A stretch of 64,000 nt of DNA, taken from positions 1 through 64,000 of the forward strand of contig DGQT01000023.1 in NCBI GenBank assembly GCA_002390845.1, written 5' to 3'. This stretch comes from Chitinophagaceae bacterium UBA4407 (GTDB taxonomy: Bacteria; Bacteroidota; Bacteroidia; Chitinophagales; Chitinophagaceae). The stretch's first letter is position 1. Each line of letters opens with the position of its first letter. The notes beneath the pieces are model-generated. The model was not told where the DNA came from, did no database searches, and saw only the letters and a list, made by a program, of their open reading frames with translations. Positions 34,720 to 43,883 of the stretch are shown here, piece after piece. Both the position numbers and the translations under genes were made by a program.

Positions 34720-36162
34720 CTAATCTTTTCCTTCTAACTGCATGAACTTTTTTGAAAGCTGCAGCAAAGTTAGCTCATCATCTTGAGAAACCATGGCCTG
34801 AACACCAAACGGCATGCCAGAACTATGCATAAACAGCGGTATTGAAATGGCTGGAATACCCACAAGATTTGCAAAAACAGTGTAAAGATCAGCAAGAAAC
34901 ATTTCAATAGGGTCATTACTTTTCTCGCCAATGCGAAAAGCTGGTGATGGAACAGTTGGTGCTATAATTGCGTTATAGCTACTGAAAATATTCCGTGTGG
35001 TATCAAGTAATATACTTCTTACCTGTTGAGCCTTAGTGAAATAAGCGTCATAATATCCGGCACTTAGTACGAATGTGCCCAGCATAATCCGGCGTTTTAC
35101 TTCTTTTCCAAATCCCTGGCTCCGGGATTTTTTATAGAATTCGGTAAGGTCGCTAAAATCGTTTTTTGCAGCGAAGCCATATTTGATACCATCAAAACGG
35201 GAAAGATTACTCGAAGCTTCAGCGGTAGTCAAAATATAATAAGCAGGGATAATATAATCCAGCCAGTCAAAAGTAACCGGCGTAACAGTATGCCCTTCAT
35301 TGGTTAGTTTTTGTATAAACTGTCGCATTGAAGCCGATATTTCGGGGTCAAGACCCGGATGTTCCAGCATCTCCTTAAAATAGGCAATTTTATATTTGCT
35401 CCCTCCGTCATCCAGCAATTTGGAAAAAGAAGGAATTTCTTTTGTACTTAATGTGCTGTCATATTCATCAGGGCCGGCTATTGTTTCTAAGGTTAATGCT
35501 ACATCTTCAATGGTATTCGAAAAAATCCCGATTTGGTCAAATGATGACGCATAAGCTATAAGACCATATCTTGAAATTTTTCCATACCCAGGCTTAAGAC
35601 CAACAATGCCGCAAAAATCTGCAGGTTGCCGCACCGAGCCACCGGTGTCGCTTCCAAGGCTTACCATACACAACCCTGCCTGCACCGCTACAGCAGAACC
35701 GCCGGAAGAACCTCCCGGAACCAGGCTGTTATCCCTTGCATTCAGCACATTACCGAAAGCAGAATTCTCGTTACTGCTGCCCATAGCGAATTCATCGCAG
35801 TTATTGCGCCCAATAATTATGGCACCTTCTGCAAGCAGTTTCTCAACTGCTGTTGCGCTATAAATACTGGTAAAATTTTCTAATATTCTGGAAGCGGCCG
35901 AAACCTTGTGGCCTTTATAACAGATTACATCTTTTAGTGCAACAATAACACCGTGAAGTTTGCCAATTGATTGATTGTTCTGTAGTAAAGCGTCCAACTC
36001 TTTTGCGCGCAGCAATGCCTCATCAGAATAAACTTCGAGAAACGCGTTAAGTTGTTGGTGTGCTTCAATCTGTTGTAAATAATAAGAAACGGCCTCAACA
36101 CAGGTTGTTTGGCCGTTTAATAATTCAGATTGATAGTCTTTGATAGAAGTAAAGCTAAACAA
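34720..36162 (-). CDS. gatA: glutamyl/aspartyl-tRNA amidotransferase subunit A
   Basis: The 480-residue amidase-signature protein shows the Ser-cisSer-Lys triad regions: GVIVALKDVICYKG (Lys), GGSSGGSAVAV (cis-Ser) and GSDTGGSVRQPADFCG (Ser nucleophile). GatA releases ammonia from Gln for the GatB site, converting mischarged Glu-tRNA-Gln or Asp-tRNA-Asn. The PGYGKISRYGLIAYASSFDQ-type region is standard for true GatA rather than a generic amidase. It starts 29 bases after the tatA stop, so the two are likely cotranscribed. gatB and gatC are not in the window. Confidence 0.95.
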   Translation of the reverse strand: MFSFTSIKDYQSELLNGQTTCVEAVSYYLQQIEAHQQLNAFLEVYSDEALLRAKELDALLQNNQSIGKLHGVIVALKDVICYKGHKVSAASRILENFTSIYSATAVEKLLAEGAIIIGRNNCDEFAMGSSNENSAFGNVLNARDNSLVPGGSSGGSAVAVQAGLCMVSLGSDTGGSVRQPADFCGIVGLKPGYGKISRYGLIAYASSFDQIGIFSNTIEDVALTLETIAGPDEYDSTLSTKEIPSFSKLLDDGGSKYKIAYFKEMLEHPGLDPEISASMRQFIQKLTNEGHTVTPVTFDWLDYIIPAYYILTTAEASSNLSRFDGIKYGFAAKNDFSDLTEFYKKSRSQGFGKEVKRRIMLGTFVLSAGYYDAYFTKAQQVRSILLDTTRNIFSSYNAIIAPTVPSPAFRIGEKSNDPIEMFLADLYTVFANLVGIPAISIPLFMHSSGMPFGVQAMVSQDDELTLLQLSKKFMQLEGKD

Positions 36163-36191
36163 AGGCTGATCGGTTTTGAAATGGAAATAAA

Positions 36192-36398
36192 TTACGGTTG
36201 GGTAGTAGTTGTGGTAGTAACTTTATCTTTTTCGTTCATACCTTCTTCAAGTTCTTTTTTCACATTGCTTTTTGCATCATTGAATTCGCGAATACCACGG
36301 CCTAAACCTTTCATAAATTCAGGTATTTTGCGGCCACCGAATAATACGAGCACTACAACTGCTATCAGTAATATTTCCTGGAAACCTAAGTTGCCCAT
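36192..36398 (-). CDS. tatA: Sec-independent protein translocase subunit TatA
   Basis: The 68-residue protein has one membrane helix (ILLIAVVVLVLFG), the GGRKIPEFMKGLG hinge and amphipathic helix, and a charged tail, the normal TatA/TatE form. TatA oligomers form the passage for folded proteins once TatC has bound a twin-arginine signal. It precedes gatA, while tatC is some 31 kb away at 4495-5352. Confidence 0.93.
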   Translation of the reverse strand: MGNLGFQEILLIAVVVLVLFGGRKIPEFMKGLGRGIREFNDAKSNVKKELEEGMNEKDKVTTTTTTQP

Positions 36399-36489
36399 AA
36401 AAAAAAATTTAAAAATGAAAAACGAAGTTAGTTATAAATCAAACTCCAATTCATTAATTATTGTTAAGGGTGGTATGTTTTTTAATACA

Positions 36490-36812
36490 TTTTTTTTGAT
36501 CCCAACATTTGATTCTGCTTTCAACATCCGTTGCGTCGCACACTTCCTCTGAAGGAACTATATTCGGCAAAGCGAAGATGGCAACATCGGTCTGATGGCT
36601 CAAAGCCGTCAGACCGTTAAGCCTTCATTTGCCTGTGTGTACTGTAATTTATGAAGAATTGTAGTGGAGAAGAACTGAACAATGAGTAGTATTGTGTACA
36701 ATCAAATAGTAATTGCCTATTGCCTCTTTGCCTTGTTGCTTTTTTTTCCGACCGTACAAGAGTGCGACGCAACACAGCTTCATAGAATTCAATTGCCCGG
36801 CTCAAAAACTAT
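36490..36812. repeat. intergenic repeat locus 18: inverted pair with long spacer
   Basis: The left half (TTTTTTTGATCCC, TTGCGTCGCACACTTCC) and the inverse right half (CGTACAAGAGTGCGACGCAA, GCTTCATAG, GCCCGGCTC) stand about 210 bases apart. The spacer holds a 12-base hairpin, CGGTCTGATGGC (36588-36599) with GCCGTCAGACCG (36605-36616), and no supported gene. This fills the 440-base gap between tatA and the DUF1801 gene. Confidence 0.8.
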
Positions 36813-36838
36813 TCTTTTGCTTTTTTATTCCTTTTTTA

Positions 36839-37267
36839 CTATTTGTCTATCTGTTTCAGTAATTGCTTTATGATCTTTTTAAGTTCTTCTTCAGTCTCTT
36901 TTACATGGGCAAGGCTTTTATAAGAAATAATACGTCGGCCGTCTTTATAATCGCCTTCAAGCAAGCCGGTTTTATCTGTTGCATCTGCGCCTCGTAAAAA
37001 GATCAGTCGTATGATATCCTGTTTATAAAAATTAAAACCAACAAGATATCTTTTGTATGTTTTTGGATCAAAAGGTTTCATTTTACCCGTAAAATAAAAT
37101 GTTGGTGCATTCCAGAAAATGCCTTCACCAATTGTTTTATGAGTACTCAAAATAAGCGTACGCAGGTATTGAACAACATCCGTCATCGGGTGCTGTAGTT
37201 TGAAAATAAAATCATCAACTTTCCCGGGTTGAGAAATTCCTGCTGTTAAATCTGTTTCTTTTTTCAT
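36839..37267 (-). CDS. DUF1801 (YdhG-like) protein
   Basis: The 142-residue soluble protein has the DUF1801 pattern: a VVQYLRTLILSTH helix, IFWNAPTFYF, and a late basic helix (EELKKIIKQLLKQ). The family's role is unknown; the fold resembles YdhG. It is read with the VOC gene 17 bases upstream, likely one transcript. Confidence 0.8.
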   Translation of the reverse strand: MKKETDLTAGISQPGKVDDFIFKLQHPMTDVVQYLRTLILSTHKTIGEGIFWNAPTFYFTGKMKPFDPKTYKRYLVGFNFYKQDIIRLIFLRGADATDKTGLLEGDYKDGRRIISYKSLAHVKETEEELKKIIKQLLKQIDK

Positions 37268-37284
37268 CAGCTATGAAATTTTAC

Positions 37285-37707
37285 TTACGCATTTTCTAAT
37301 TGCTCAATATCAAATTTGGTCATTTTCATAAATGCCTGAATTACCCTTGGGGCTCTTTCGGGATTGGCCATAAGTTTACCTAAAACCGTTGGTACTATCT
37401 GCCAGGAAACGCCGAATTTATCAGCGAGCCAGCCACATTTATCGTACCGTCCATCGGCACCCAGTTTTTCCCAGTAATGATCAATTTCAGCCTGTGTTTC
37501 GCATTCAATTACAAAAGAGGTTGCGGGGGTAAATTTGTATGCAGGCCCGCCGTTTAAAGCCATAAACTTTGTTCCCCGCAGGTTAAAGATGGTAACCATT
37601 GGGTTTTCAGAAGTAATGGTTGCATCGTCAAAAATCGAACAATAAAAGTCTGCAGCTTCTTTGGCTTGCCCGTTAAACCACAGGCATGGATAGATTTGCT
37701 TTTTCAT
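37285..37707 (-). CDS. VOC-family (PhnB-like) protein
   Basis: The 140-residue protein has the vicinal-oxygen-chelate fold, with PCLWFNGQAKEAADFYCSIF, GTKFMALNGG and GVSWQIVPT, the 3-demethylubiquinone-9-methyltransferase-like (PhnB) subgroup. A metal-dependent or binding role is possible; no substrate can be named. It is the first gene of a probable pair with DUF1801, downstream of an AraC-type regulator. Confidence 0.85.
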   Translation of the reverse strand: MKKQIYPCLWFNGQAKEAADFYCSIFDDATITSENPMVTIFNLRGTKFMALNGGPAYKFTPATSFVIECETQAEIDHYWEKLGADGRYDKCGWLADKFGVSWQIVPTVLGKLMANPERAPRVIQAFMKMTKFDIEQLENA

Positions 37708-37784
37708 GATTTTGTTTTTAATTACAACTCAAAATTATTCCGCTGAACTTTTATGAAATAGAACAAAACCGACAAAATTCAGTT

Positions 37785-38558
37785 TTACGAAGATGTACCA
37801 AATTTCAGGTAATCTTTAGGGGTAATATTCGTAAACTCTTTAAATGTCCTTATGTAATGACTTTGGTCTGCATAACCATTATGAAATGCAATATCTGTAA
37901 GCTTTTGAAAATTCCTTGTGTTTAACTGAACAAAGGCAGTATTAAACTGGCAAATGCGCCTGTAAAGCCCTGGAGCAACACCAATATTTTTCTCGAACAT
38001 GCGTTGAAAAGTTCTCTCGGTAACATGCAAGTCTTTTTGCACCAGAACAAGTGATTCTTTTGAAGGTGCATTGGCAATTTTATTTGTTGCATATTTTACC
38101 AGCGAACATTCAGTTTTTGAGTTGCTGATCAGTTTAAAAATAAAATCATCCAGCACTGCAAGCATATCCTCAACAGTATGTGCATTCAACAATCTTTCCT
38201 GAAGCGTAAACGTCTGCTGCGGATATAATAAATCCAGGTCTATAGGTTTATCTGTTAGTTCTTGTGCGGCTATTCCAAAAAGAGATATTATCGTAAAGGG
38301 TTTAAAAAAATAAGCTATTAAAGTAAAGCTTTCGGGTAAGGTCAGTGTTTCGGGGAAAACAGTTTGACCGAAGAGTGTAAGATAATTTGCATTGTTATTT
38401 CCAAGCTTACCCTTTACCGATTTAAAAAGCAGGTTTGGAACACCATTGGCATAAAGCGGTAACATAAATGGCTGGATGACCTGGTTGTTTTCAATCACCA
38501 GTATCCTGTCAACATATTCAGAAATTTTCTTTGCGGGCAAAAGATTTTGAACTTTCAT
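37785..38558 (-). CDS. AraC-family transcriptional regulator
   Basis: From MKVQNLLPAKK (38558) the protein has about 257 residues; an ATG at 38600 gives an unlikely hydrophobic lead. The N-terminal part (about 1-130) looks like the DUF6597-type sensor found in Bacteroidota AraC proteins. The C-terminal double HTH is at about 155-255: VTERTFQRMFEKNIGVAPGL and LTDIAFHNGYADQSHYIRTF. It probably controls the VOC-DUF1801 pair just downstream (77 bases), which is inference from position. Confidence 0.88.
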   Translation of the reverse strand: MKVQNLLPAKKISEYVDRILVIENNQVIQPFMLPLYANGVPNLLFKSVKGKLGNNNANYLTLFGQTVFPETLTLPESFTLIAYFFKPFTIISLFGIAAQELTDKPIDLDLLYPQQTFTLQERLLNAHTVEDMLAVLDDFIFKLISNSKTECSLVKYATNKIANAPSKESLVLVQKDLHVTERTFQRMFEKNIGVAPGLYRRICQFNTAFVQLNTRNFQKLTDIAFHNGYADQSHYIRTFKEFTNITPKDYLKFGTSS

Positions 38559-38705
38559 TAAAGTAAAAATTTCTATAATGGTTATATCAATGAAGCACAA
38601 TCTGAATCACTAATGCAACTTAATATTTTTATCCAGGGTTCAACTTATTTAACGGTATTAAAGTTTACAATTTTAATTGATTATTTTAAACCTCTTTATC
38701 GAATG

Positions 38706-38770
38706 TTTTTATTTGCCGGGCTGCATTACTACTATGATGCATTCTTGCGTCGCACACTTGTACGTTCGTC
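38706..38770 (+). repeat. intergenic repeat locus 19: single half, + orientation
   Basis: TTTTTATTTGCCGGGC, CTATGATGC, TTGCGTCGCACACTTGTAC. The inverse partner is locus 20, across the DUF1624 gene. Confidence 0.8.
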
Positions 38771-38800
38771 TTTTACCTGAACAAAAAACTAACCAGCTTG

Positions 38801-39967
38801 CTACAGATACTTAAGCCACGCATTTTCTTTATGTGCCGCTTTGTATTTACCAAACCAGGCACATGGTTTATACAACACAACTACAACGCCGACCCATATT
38901 AAATAAACAGCCCAGAGTTGCAGGCCACTTGCTACAGCTTTTGGCCTACCAAAACCACCAGAGGCAAAATCCATGTCAGCGAAATGAAAGCCCTGTATAA
39001 ACATCACTGCAACCATTATCAAATGAATCAGGTAAAAATGAACCAGGAAATAAAATAGCGGTACCCTTCCATAAACGGTTAAAATTTTCGCAGCATTATT
39101 TTGCATTTGTTCTGCAAATGCAAGTATCAAAAACATAATACCCAGAGTGACTAAACAAAACAGCAGTGATGGAGGATATTTGGTAACATTCATAAATGAA
39201 AGGAATGTGTACACGCCATCTTTTTGAGCGGACCACAAGGAGGGATCGCCATAAATATTTACGAACCGAACAACTGCAAAAAGCAATAACGCACCAGAAC
39301 CAATTTTAACGAATAACATCTTTCTTTTAGCGCCTGGCAATTCAAATAATTTTCCTGAAGCAAAACCTACCAGCATAATACCCAGCCATGGCACCGGCGG
39401 ATAGGCAACAACAAAAGTTGTTTGCGAAGACAGCGGAAAACCAACAACACCAAAGAATGGCATTAAAATAGCTTTTACTACAGAGCCTTCACTGAAAGGA
39501 ATTAAAGGCAAAAGATTATGGCAGCATATAATCAGCAAACCTATAATCGCTATTGACTTTACAGGGAACTTTATAAGCAAAGACAACATAATAAAACCAA
39601 AGCCTATGGCGGCAATTACTTCGAAAAGAAAATTATGAAACCCGGGATCAAAGTACAAACCAAAATTTACTAAGGTGAACTCGAGTAAAACAAGCCAAAG
39701 CCCACGTTTTAGCAGGAACTTCCGGCTTTGTGCCATATTGTTTTCCCTGTTAAAAGTTATATAGGCTGATGTGCCTGCGAGGAAAACAAAAGTTGGTGCA
39801 CATAAATAAGTGATCCATCGTGTAAAGAAAAGAATGGGTGTAGTTGTTGACAAATTTGTTGGCGATTGCGAAACTGCATCTACATGAATAAAGTCGCGTA
39901 CATGATCCAGGGCCATAATGATCATCACCAGGCCGCGGGTAAAATCAATACTGGTTATTCTTTTCAT
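38801..39967 (-). CDS. DUF1624 / heparan N-acetyltransferase-like membrane protein
   Basis: The 388-residue protein has about ten membrane segments. The N-terminal SIDFTRGLVMIIMALDHVRD is the hallmark of DUF1624/HGSNAT-like acyltransferases, with the conserved DH pair; YLCAPTFVFLAG and VPWLGIMLVGFASG follow. Family members are thought to acetylate sugars across the membrane using acetyl-CoA; the acceptor here is unknown. It is a single-gene unit bracketed by inverse repeat halves. Confidence 0.85.
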   Translation of the reverse strand: MKRITSIDFTRGLVMIIMALDHVRDFIHVDAVSQSPTNLSTTTPILFFTRWITYLCAPTFVFLAGTSAYITFNRENNMAQSRKFLLKRGLWLVLLEFTLVNFGLYFDPGFHNFLFEVIAAIGFGFIMLSLLIKFPVKSIAIIGLLIICCHNLLPLIPFSEGSVVKAILMPFFGVVGFPLSSQTTFVVAYPPVPWLGIMLVGFASGKLFELPGAKRKMLFVKIGSGALLLFAVVRFVNIYGDPSLWSAQKDGVYTFLSFMNVTKYPPSLLFCLVTLGIMFLILAFAEQMQNNAAKILTVYGRVPLFYFLVHFYLIHLIMVAVMFIQGFHFADMDFASGGFGRPKAVASGLQLWAVYLIWVGVVVVLYKPCAWFGKYKAAHKENAWLKYL

Positions 39968-40132
39968 ACAGGAATGTTATTGCAGCGTTAGTGCTCTGTT
40001 ACTTCTTCAGATGTGTTTTCTATTCACAAATGGAAAATAAGAAATATTTTTTTCTGTTGCTCTGATTTAAAAAATGAAAATAATGGCATTAGATTTTCAG
40101 CGCAATGTTCAGTGCGTTATTTACCCGCTTCG

Positions 40133-40230
40133 ATCTTCGCTGTGAGAAAAGCTCCATATATAATCTGAACGTATAAGTGAGTGACACAACTTAAGCTTCA
40201 TAGATGTTCCATAGCCCGTTACCAAAAAAA
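40133..40230 (-). repeat. intergenic repeat locus 20: single half, core variant B
   Basis: Inner arm CTTCGCTGTGAGAAAAGCTCC, GTATAAGTGAGTGACACAAC, GCTTCATAG, then GCCCGTTACCAAAAAAA. The rest of the 353-base gap before 40321 holds no signal I recognise. Confidence 0.8.
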
Positions 40231-40320
40231 CTTTACAGGAAGTTATGCCATTGTTTAAGTGTCATCCAAACATTTTATATATCTTTCGGCATAATTATTT
40301 AACGCCATAAATATATCTCC

Positions 40321-43300
40321 ATGCGAAAGATTGCTTGCTTTATTACCCTTTTATTGACTGCTTTATTTTTCAGCGGTTGTAACACTGATTCAAACACGGC
40401 CAAAGTGCTGCTCTTTGTAAAAACAAAGGGCTATCACCATGAATCAATACCGGCGGGTATTGCAGCTATTGAAAAAATAGGAAAGGAAAATAATTTTAGT
40501 GTAGATGTAGATTCGAATTCAAGTGTTTTCAACGATGATAATTTAAAGAAATACAGAGCTGTAATTTTCTTAAGCACAACGGGTAATATTCTTAACAGTG
40601 ATGAACAAGTGGCGCTTGAACGTTACATAGAAGCAGGTGGTGGTTTTATGGGCATTCATGCTGCGGCTGATGCAGAATATAACTGGGCATGGTACAATAA
40701 ATTGGTAGGTGCATATTTTAAAAGTCACCCCGGTAATCCGAATGTAAGAAAGGCAACGGTTATGGTTACGGATACTAGTTTTATTGCCACGAAAGGCTTG
40801 CCGGCAAAATGGGAACGCACCGATGAATGGTACAATTATAAGAACATCAATGCAGATCTTAATGTAGTTGCAAAGCTTGATGAAGACAGTTATGAAGGTG
40901 GGGAGAACGGTGCCAATCATCCCATTGCGTGGTGGCATGATTTCGATGGCGGACGTGCATTTTATACCGGCGGCGGCCACACCACAGAAAGCTATAGTGA
41001 ACCTTTATTTTTGCAACACCTTGCAGGCGGAATAAAATATGCCATGGGCTCGGATACTGTAAAACTCGACTACTCAAAAGCCTATGCTGTAAAGGCTCCC
41101 GAAGAAAACAGGTTTACCAAAACAATACTTACCAATGACCTGAATGAACCGATGGAAATAGCCGTTACTGCAAATAAAACAGTTTACATTATTGAACGCT
41201 CAGGCAATTTTTACGCCTACAATCCTGTAGCAAATACCACTAAGCTTGTACACAAGTTTCCTGTGTTGCTAGATACAAAAGAGGTATCTGGTAATGGGTT
41301 GTTGGGCGTAACAATTGATCCTGATTTTGAAACCAATAAATTCATTTATTTCTTTTATACACCTATTGATAAAAACTATCATCAAAATATTTCACGGTTC
41401 AAAATGATCGGCGATGATTCATTGGATCTTGCTTCAGAAAAAATAATAATTCAAGTTCCAATTGATGGTGAAGTAAGCGCACACACAGGCGGTTCACTGG
41501 CATGGGATAAGAATAAAAATCTTTTCATCTCAACGGGTGATAATACCGTGCCGTTTGAATCGGATGGCTATGCACCTTTAGATGAAAGAGCCGGCAGAAA
41601 GACATTTGATGCACAACGTTCTGCATCCAATACCAATGACCTGCGTGGAAAGGTATTACGCATTCACCCGGAAGCTGATGGAAGCTATACCATACCCGAT
41701 GGAAATATGTTTGCGAAAGGCACTGAAGGCACAAGGCCGGAGATTTATACGATGGGTTGCAGGAACCCTTACCGCATTGCTATAAATCAGCAAACTTCTA
41801 CGGTGTATTGGGGTGAGGTTGGCCCGGATGCGGGTGACGATTCACGCCACGGACCAAGGGGCTATGATGAATTTAACCAGGCTAAGAAACCCGGTTACTA
41901 TGGCTGGCCTTATTTTGTAGGCGATAGCAAACCCTACCATGATTCTGATTTTGCAACAAAAGCAGTTGGTGATCTTTTCGACGTAAATGGCCCAACCAAT
42001 AATTCTGTGAATAATACAGGATTGAAAAAATTACCTGCTCCAACAAAACCAATGGTCTGGTATCCTTATGGTTTTTATAAAGAGTTTCCTGAGCTTGGTG
42101 AAGGCGGAAGAGCCGCCATGGCAGGTTCCTTTTATCATTACAACAAAAGCCTTTCTAAGAAGAACAGCATTCCTGCCTACTACGATAATTGTTTATTTGT
42201 TTTCGACTGGATGCGTAACTGGGTATTTGCTTTGCGGTTTGATGAAAATGAAAACTATAAACGCATGGAAGCCTTCATGCCGCTTACAGGAGATTTCAGA
42301 AGGCCAATAGACATGGACATAACACCCGATGGCATCATGTATGTATTGGAATATGGCACTGTTTACGGTGCAGATAATGATGATGCAAGATTGGTACGCA
42401 TTGATTACAATGATGGCAACCGTGCTCCCGTTGCAAAGATCAGCGCAAAGGATACAATTGGTTTAACGCCATTAAAAGTAAGCTTCGATAGTAAGAAGAG
42501 TTATGATAACGATGAAGATGATCAACTGAAATATGAATGGACTTTTGAAGGAAATAAAGTTGGTTCAACAGATGCCAACCCTGAATATACTTTTAATAAC
42601 AAGGGTGTATATAAAGTAATCTTGATATTAACCGATCCTTCAGGGTTAAGCTCAACAGATACTTTAGAAATAAAAGCAGGCAACACTTTGCCGCAGGTAA
42701 CTATCAACACTGCAGGCAACAGTTCGTTTTATTTTGATGCAGCTTCTCTTGATTATGCGGTTGATGTAAAGGATAAAGAAGAAGCTACTATTGATCCGCA
42801 AAAAATAAATGTAAAACTGGAATATGTTCCAAAAGAAGCGGGCACCTGGAAAACAGTAAACGGGCAAGGTGTATGGGTTACTCCCGCCAAAGACATGATA
42901 CAGGCTGCCGATTGCAAAGCCTGCCACCAAATAGATAAAGCAGTGCTGGGGCCTGCATTTATAGAAGTTGCCAACCGCTATCAAGCCACGCCAGATGTAA
43001 TATCAAAACTCGCCAATAAGATCATCAGTGGTGGCGCAGGCGTGTGGGGCAACACACATTACATGACGGCGCACCCGCAGTTAAGTAAAGACCAGGCAAG
43101 CACCATTGTAAAATATATTCTCTCACTTAAACAGCAACAAACACAAGACAGCCTGCCTGCAAAAGGAGCCGTTTCTGTGGCTGGCAAACAGGGCGGCACT
43201 TATGTGTTATCTGCTGCTTACACAGACAATGGCAATGGCGTTATTCCTTTAACCGGCACACAGCAGATCGTATTGCGTCAGCCAATGATCGCAGCACAGG

Positions 43301-43653
43301 ATGCAGACATCATCAGTGGTATGGAGCGTTACGATAATAAGCTGGGCGTAACCAAAAGCAAATCTTATTTCGTTCTCAAAGGCATAGATCTCAACGGCAT
43401 TAAAAAGGTTACGTATAACTATGCTGCAAAAGATAATGCCGCCACACTTGAGATACATGTTGATTCAACAAAAGGCGCCGTTGTAAGCACGCTCAATTAC
43501 ACGCCATCAGGAGACTGGAACAAATTCAAACAAGCCACTGCAACGGTTACAGATCCGGGTGGTAAACATGACCTGTATTTCGTATTCAAGAAAGATGGCG
43601 AAATAGTTGGTGAAGGCTTGTGTTTACTTGACTGGATAAAGTTTGCAAAATAA
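40321..43653 (+). CDS. lipoprotein fusion: ThuA, PQQ-type sugar dehydrogenase, PKD, cytochrome c, CBM6-like
   Basis: The 1110-residue protein has a lipobox (FFSGC). In order: a ThuA domain at about 28-245 (FVKTKGYHHESIPAG, GGGFMGIHAAAD); a six-blade glucose/sorbosone dehydrogenase domain at about 265-690 (HTGGSLAWDKNKNLFIS, YTMGCRNPYRIAI); a PKD domain at about 705-790; a class I cytochrome c at about 855-940 with CKACH (C865, C868, H869); and a C-terminal CBM6-like domain. It likely oxidises sugars in the periplasm and passes electrons to its own heme. A terminator follows. Such fusions recur in Bacteroidota. Confidence 0.88.
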   Translation: MRKIACFITLLLTALFFSGCNTDSNTAKVLLFVKTKGYHHESIPAGIAAIEKIGKENNFSVDVDSNSSVFNDDNLKKYRAVIFLSTTGNILNSDEQVALERYIEAGGGFMGIHAAADAEYNWAWYNKLVGAYFKSHPGNPNVRKATVMVTDTSFIATKGLPAKWERTDEWYNYKNINADLNVVAKLDEDSYEGGENGANHPIAWWHDFDGGRAFYTGGGHTTESYSEPLFLQHLAGGIKYAMGSDTVKLDYSKAYAVKAPEENRFTKTILTNDLNEPMEIAVTANKTVYIIERSGNFYAYNPVANTTKLVHKFPVLLDTKEVSGNGLLGVTIDPDFETNKFIYFFYTPIDKNYHQNISRFKMIGDDSLDLASEKIIIQVPIDGEVSAHTGGSLAWDKNKNLFISTGDNTVPFESDGYAPLDERAGRKTFDAQRSASNTNDLRGKVLRIHPEADGSYTIPDGNMFAKGTEGTRPEIYTMGCRNPYRIAINQQTSTVYWGEVGPDAGDDSRHGPRGYDEFNQAKKPGYYGWPYFVGDSKPYHDSDFATKAVGDLFDVNGPTNNSVNNTGLKKLPAPTKPMVWYPYGFYKEFPELGEGGRAAMAGSFYHYNKSLSKKNSIPAYYDNCLFVFDWMRNWVFALRFDENENYKRMEAFMPLTGDFRRPIDMDITPDGIMYVLEYGTVYGADNDDARLVRIDYNDGNRAPVAKISAKDTIGLTPLKVSFDSKKSYDNDEDDQLKYEWTFEGNKVGSTDANPEYTFNNKGVYKVILILTDPSGLSSTDTLEIKAGNTLPQVTINTAGNSSFYFDAASLDYAVDVKDKEEATIDPQKINVKLEYVPKEAGTWKTVNGQGVWVTPAKDMIQAADCKACHQIDKAVLGPAFIEVANRYQATPDVISKLANKIISGGAGVWGNTHYMTAHPQLSKDQASTIVKYILSLKQQQTQDSLPAKGAVSVAGKQGGTYVLSAAYTDNGNGVIPLTGTQQIVLRQPMIAAQDADIISGMERYDNKLGVTKSKSYFVLKGIDLNGIKKVTYNYAAKDNAATLEIHVDSTKGAVVSTLNYTPSGDWNKFKQATATVTDPGGKHDLYFVFKKDGEIVGEGLCLLDWIKFAK

Positions 43654-43671
43654 ATTCGTTCAATAATTTTT

Positions 43672-43697
43672 AAAAGCCTCAGCAATGAGGCTTTTTT
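43672..43697 (+). terminator. rho-independent terminator
   Basis: AAAAGCCTCA (43672-43681), loop GCAA, TGAGGCTTTT (43686-43695), then T. It lies 19 bases after the ThuA fusion stop. Confidence 0.88.
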
Positions 43698-43704
43698 ATT
43701 TTAT

Positions 43705-43791
43705 GTACCCAACACTTGGATATACATGATGCTTCGTTGCGTCGCACACTTGTACGGTTGGATTATATATTGAGCTTTACCGAAGCCTAGA
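43705..43791 (+). repeat. intergenic repeat locus 21: single half with full inner arm
   Basis: ATGATGCTTCG, TTGCGTCGCACACTTGTAC, GGTTGGATTATATA, TTGAGCTTTACCGAAGCC. The outer end is diverged. The inverse partner is locus 22. Confidence 0.8.
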
Positions 43792-43826
43792 TTGTGAAGT
43801 TTCGTAAATACAGCTTTTATGAGTGA

Positions 43827-43864
43827 ATATGCGAAAGTTTTATTGCGAACTTTCGCATATTTTT
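43827..43864 (+). terminator. terminator-like hairpin just upstream of the next gene
   Basis: A perfect 13-base stem, ATATGCGAAAGTT (43827-43839) and AACTTTCGCATAT (43848-43860), has an 8-base loop and T5 after it. It ends 20 bases before ATG 43884. Either it ends read-through from the left, leaving almost no room for a promoter, or it acts as an attenuator. Confidence 0.65.
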
Positions 43865-43883
43865 GAGTTGGTAGCAATACAAA

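Noticed and set aside
36490..36812. Short open frames in the spacer of locus 18
   Set aside because: They begin or end in the repeat halves, have low-complexity sequence and no recognisable start signal or family.
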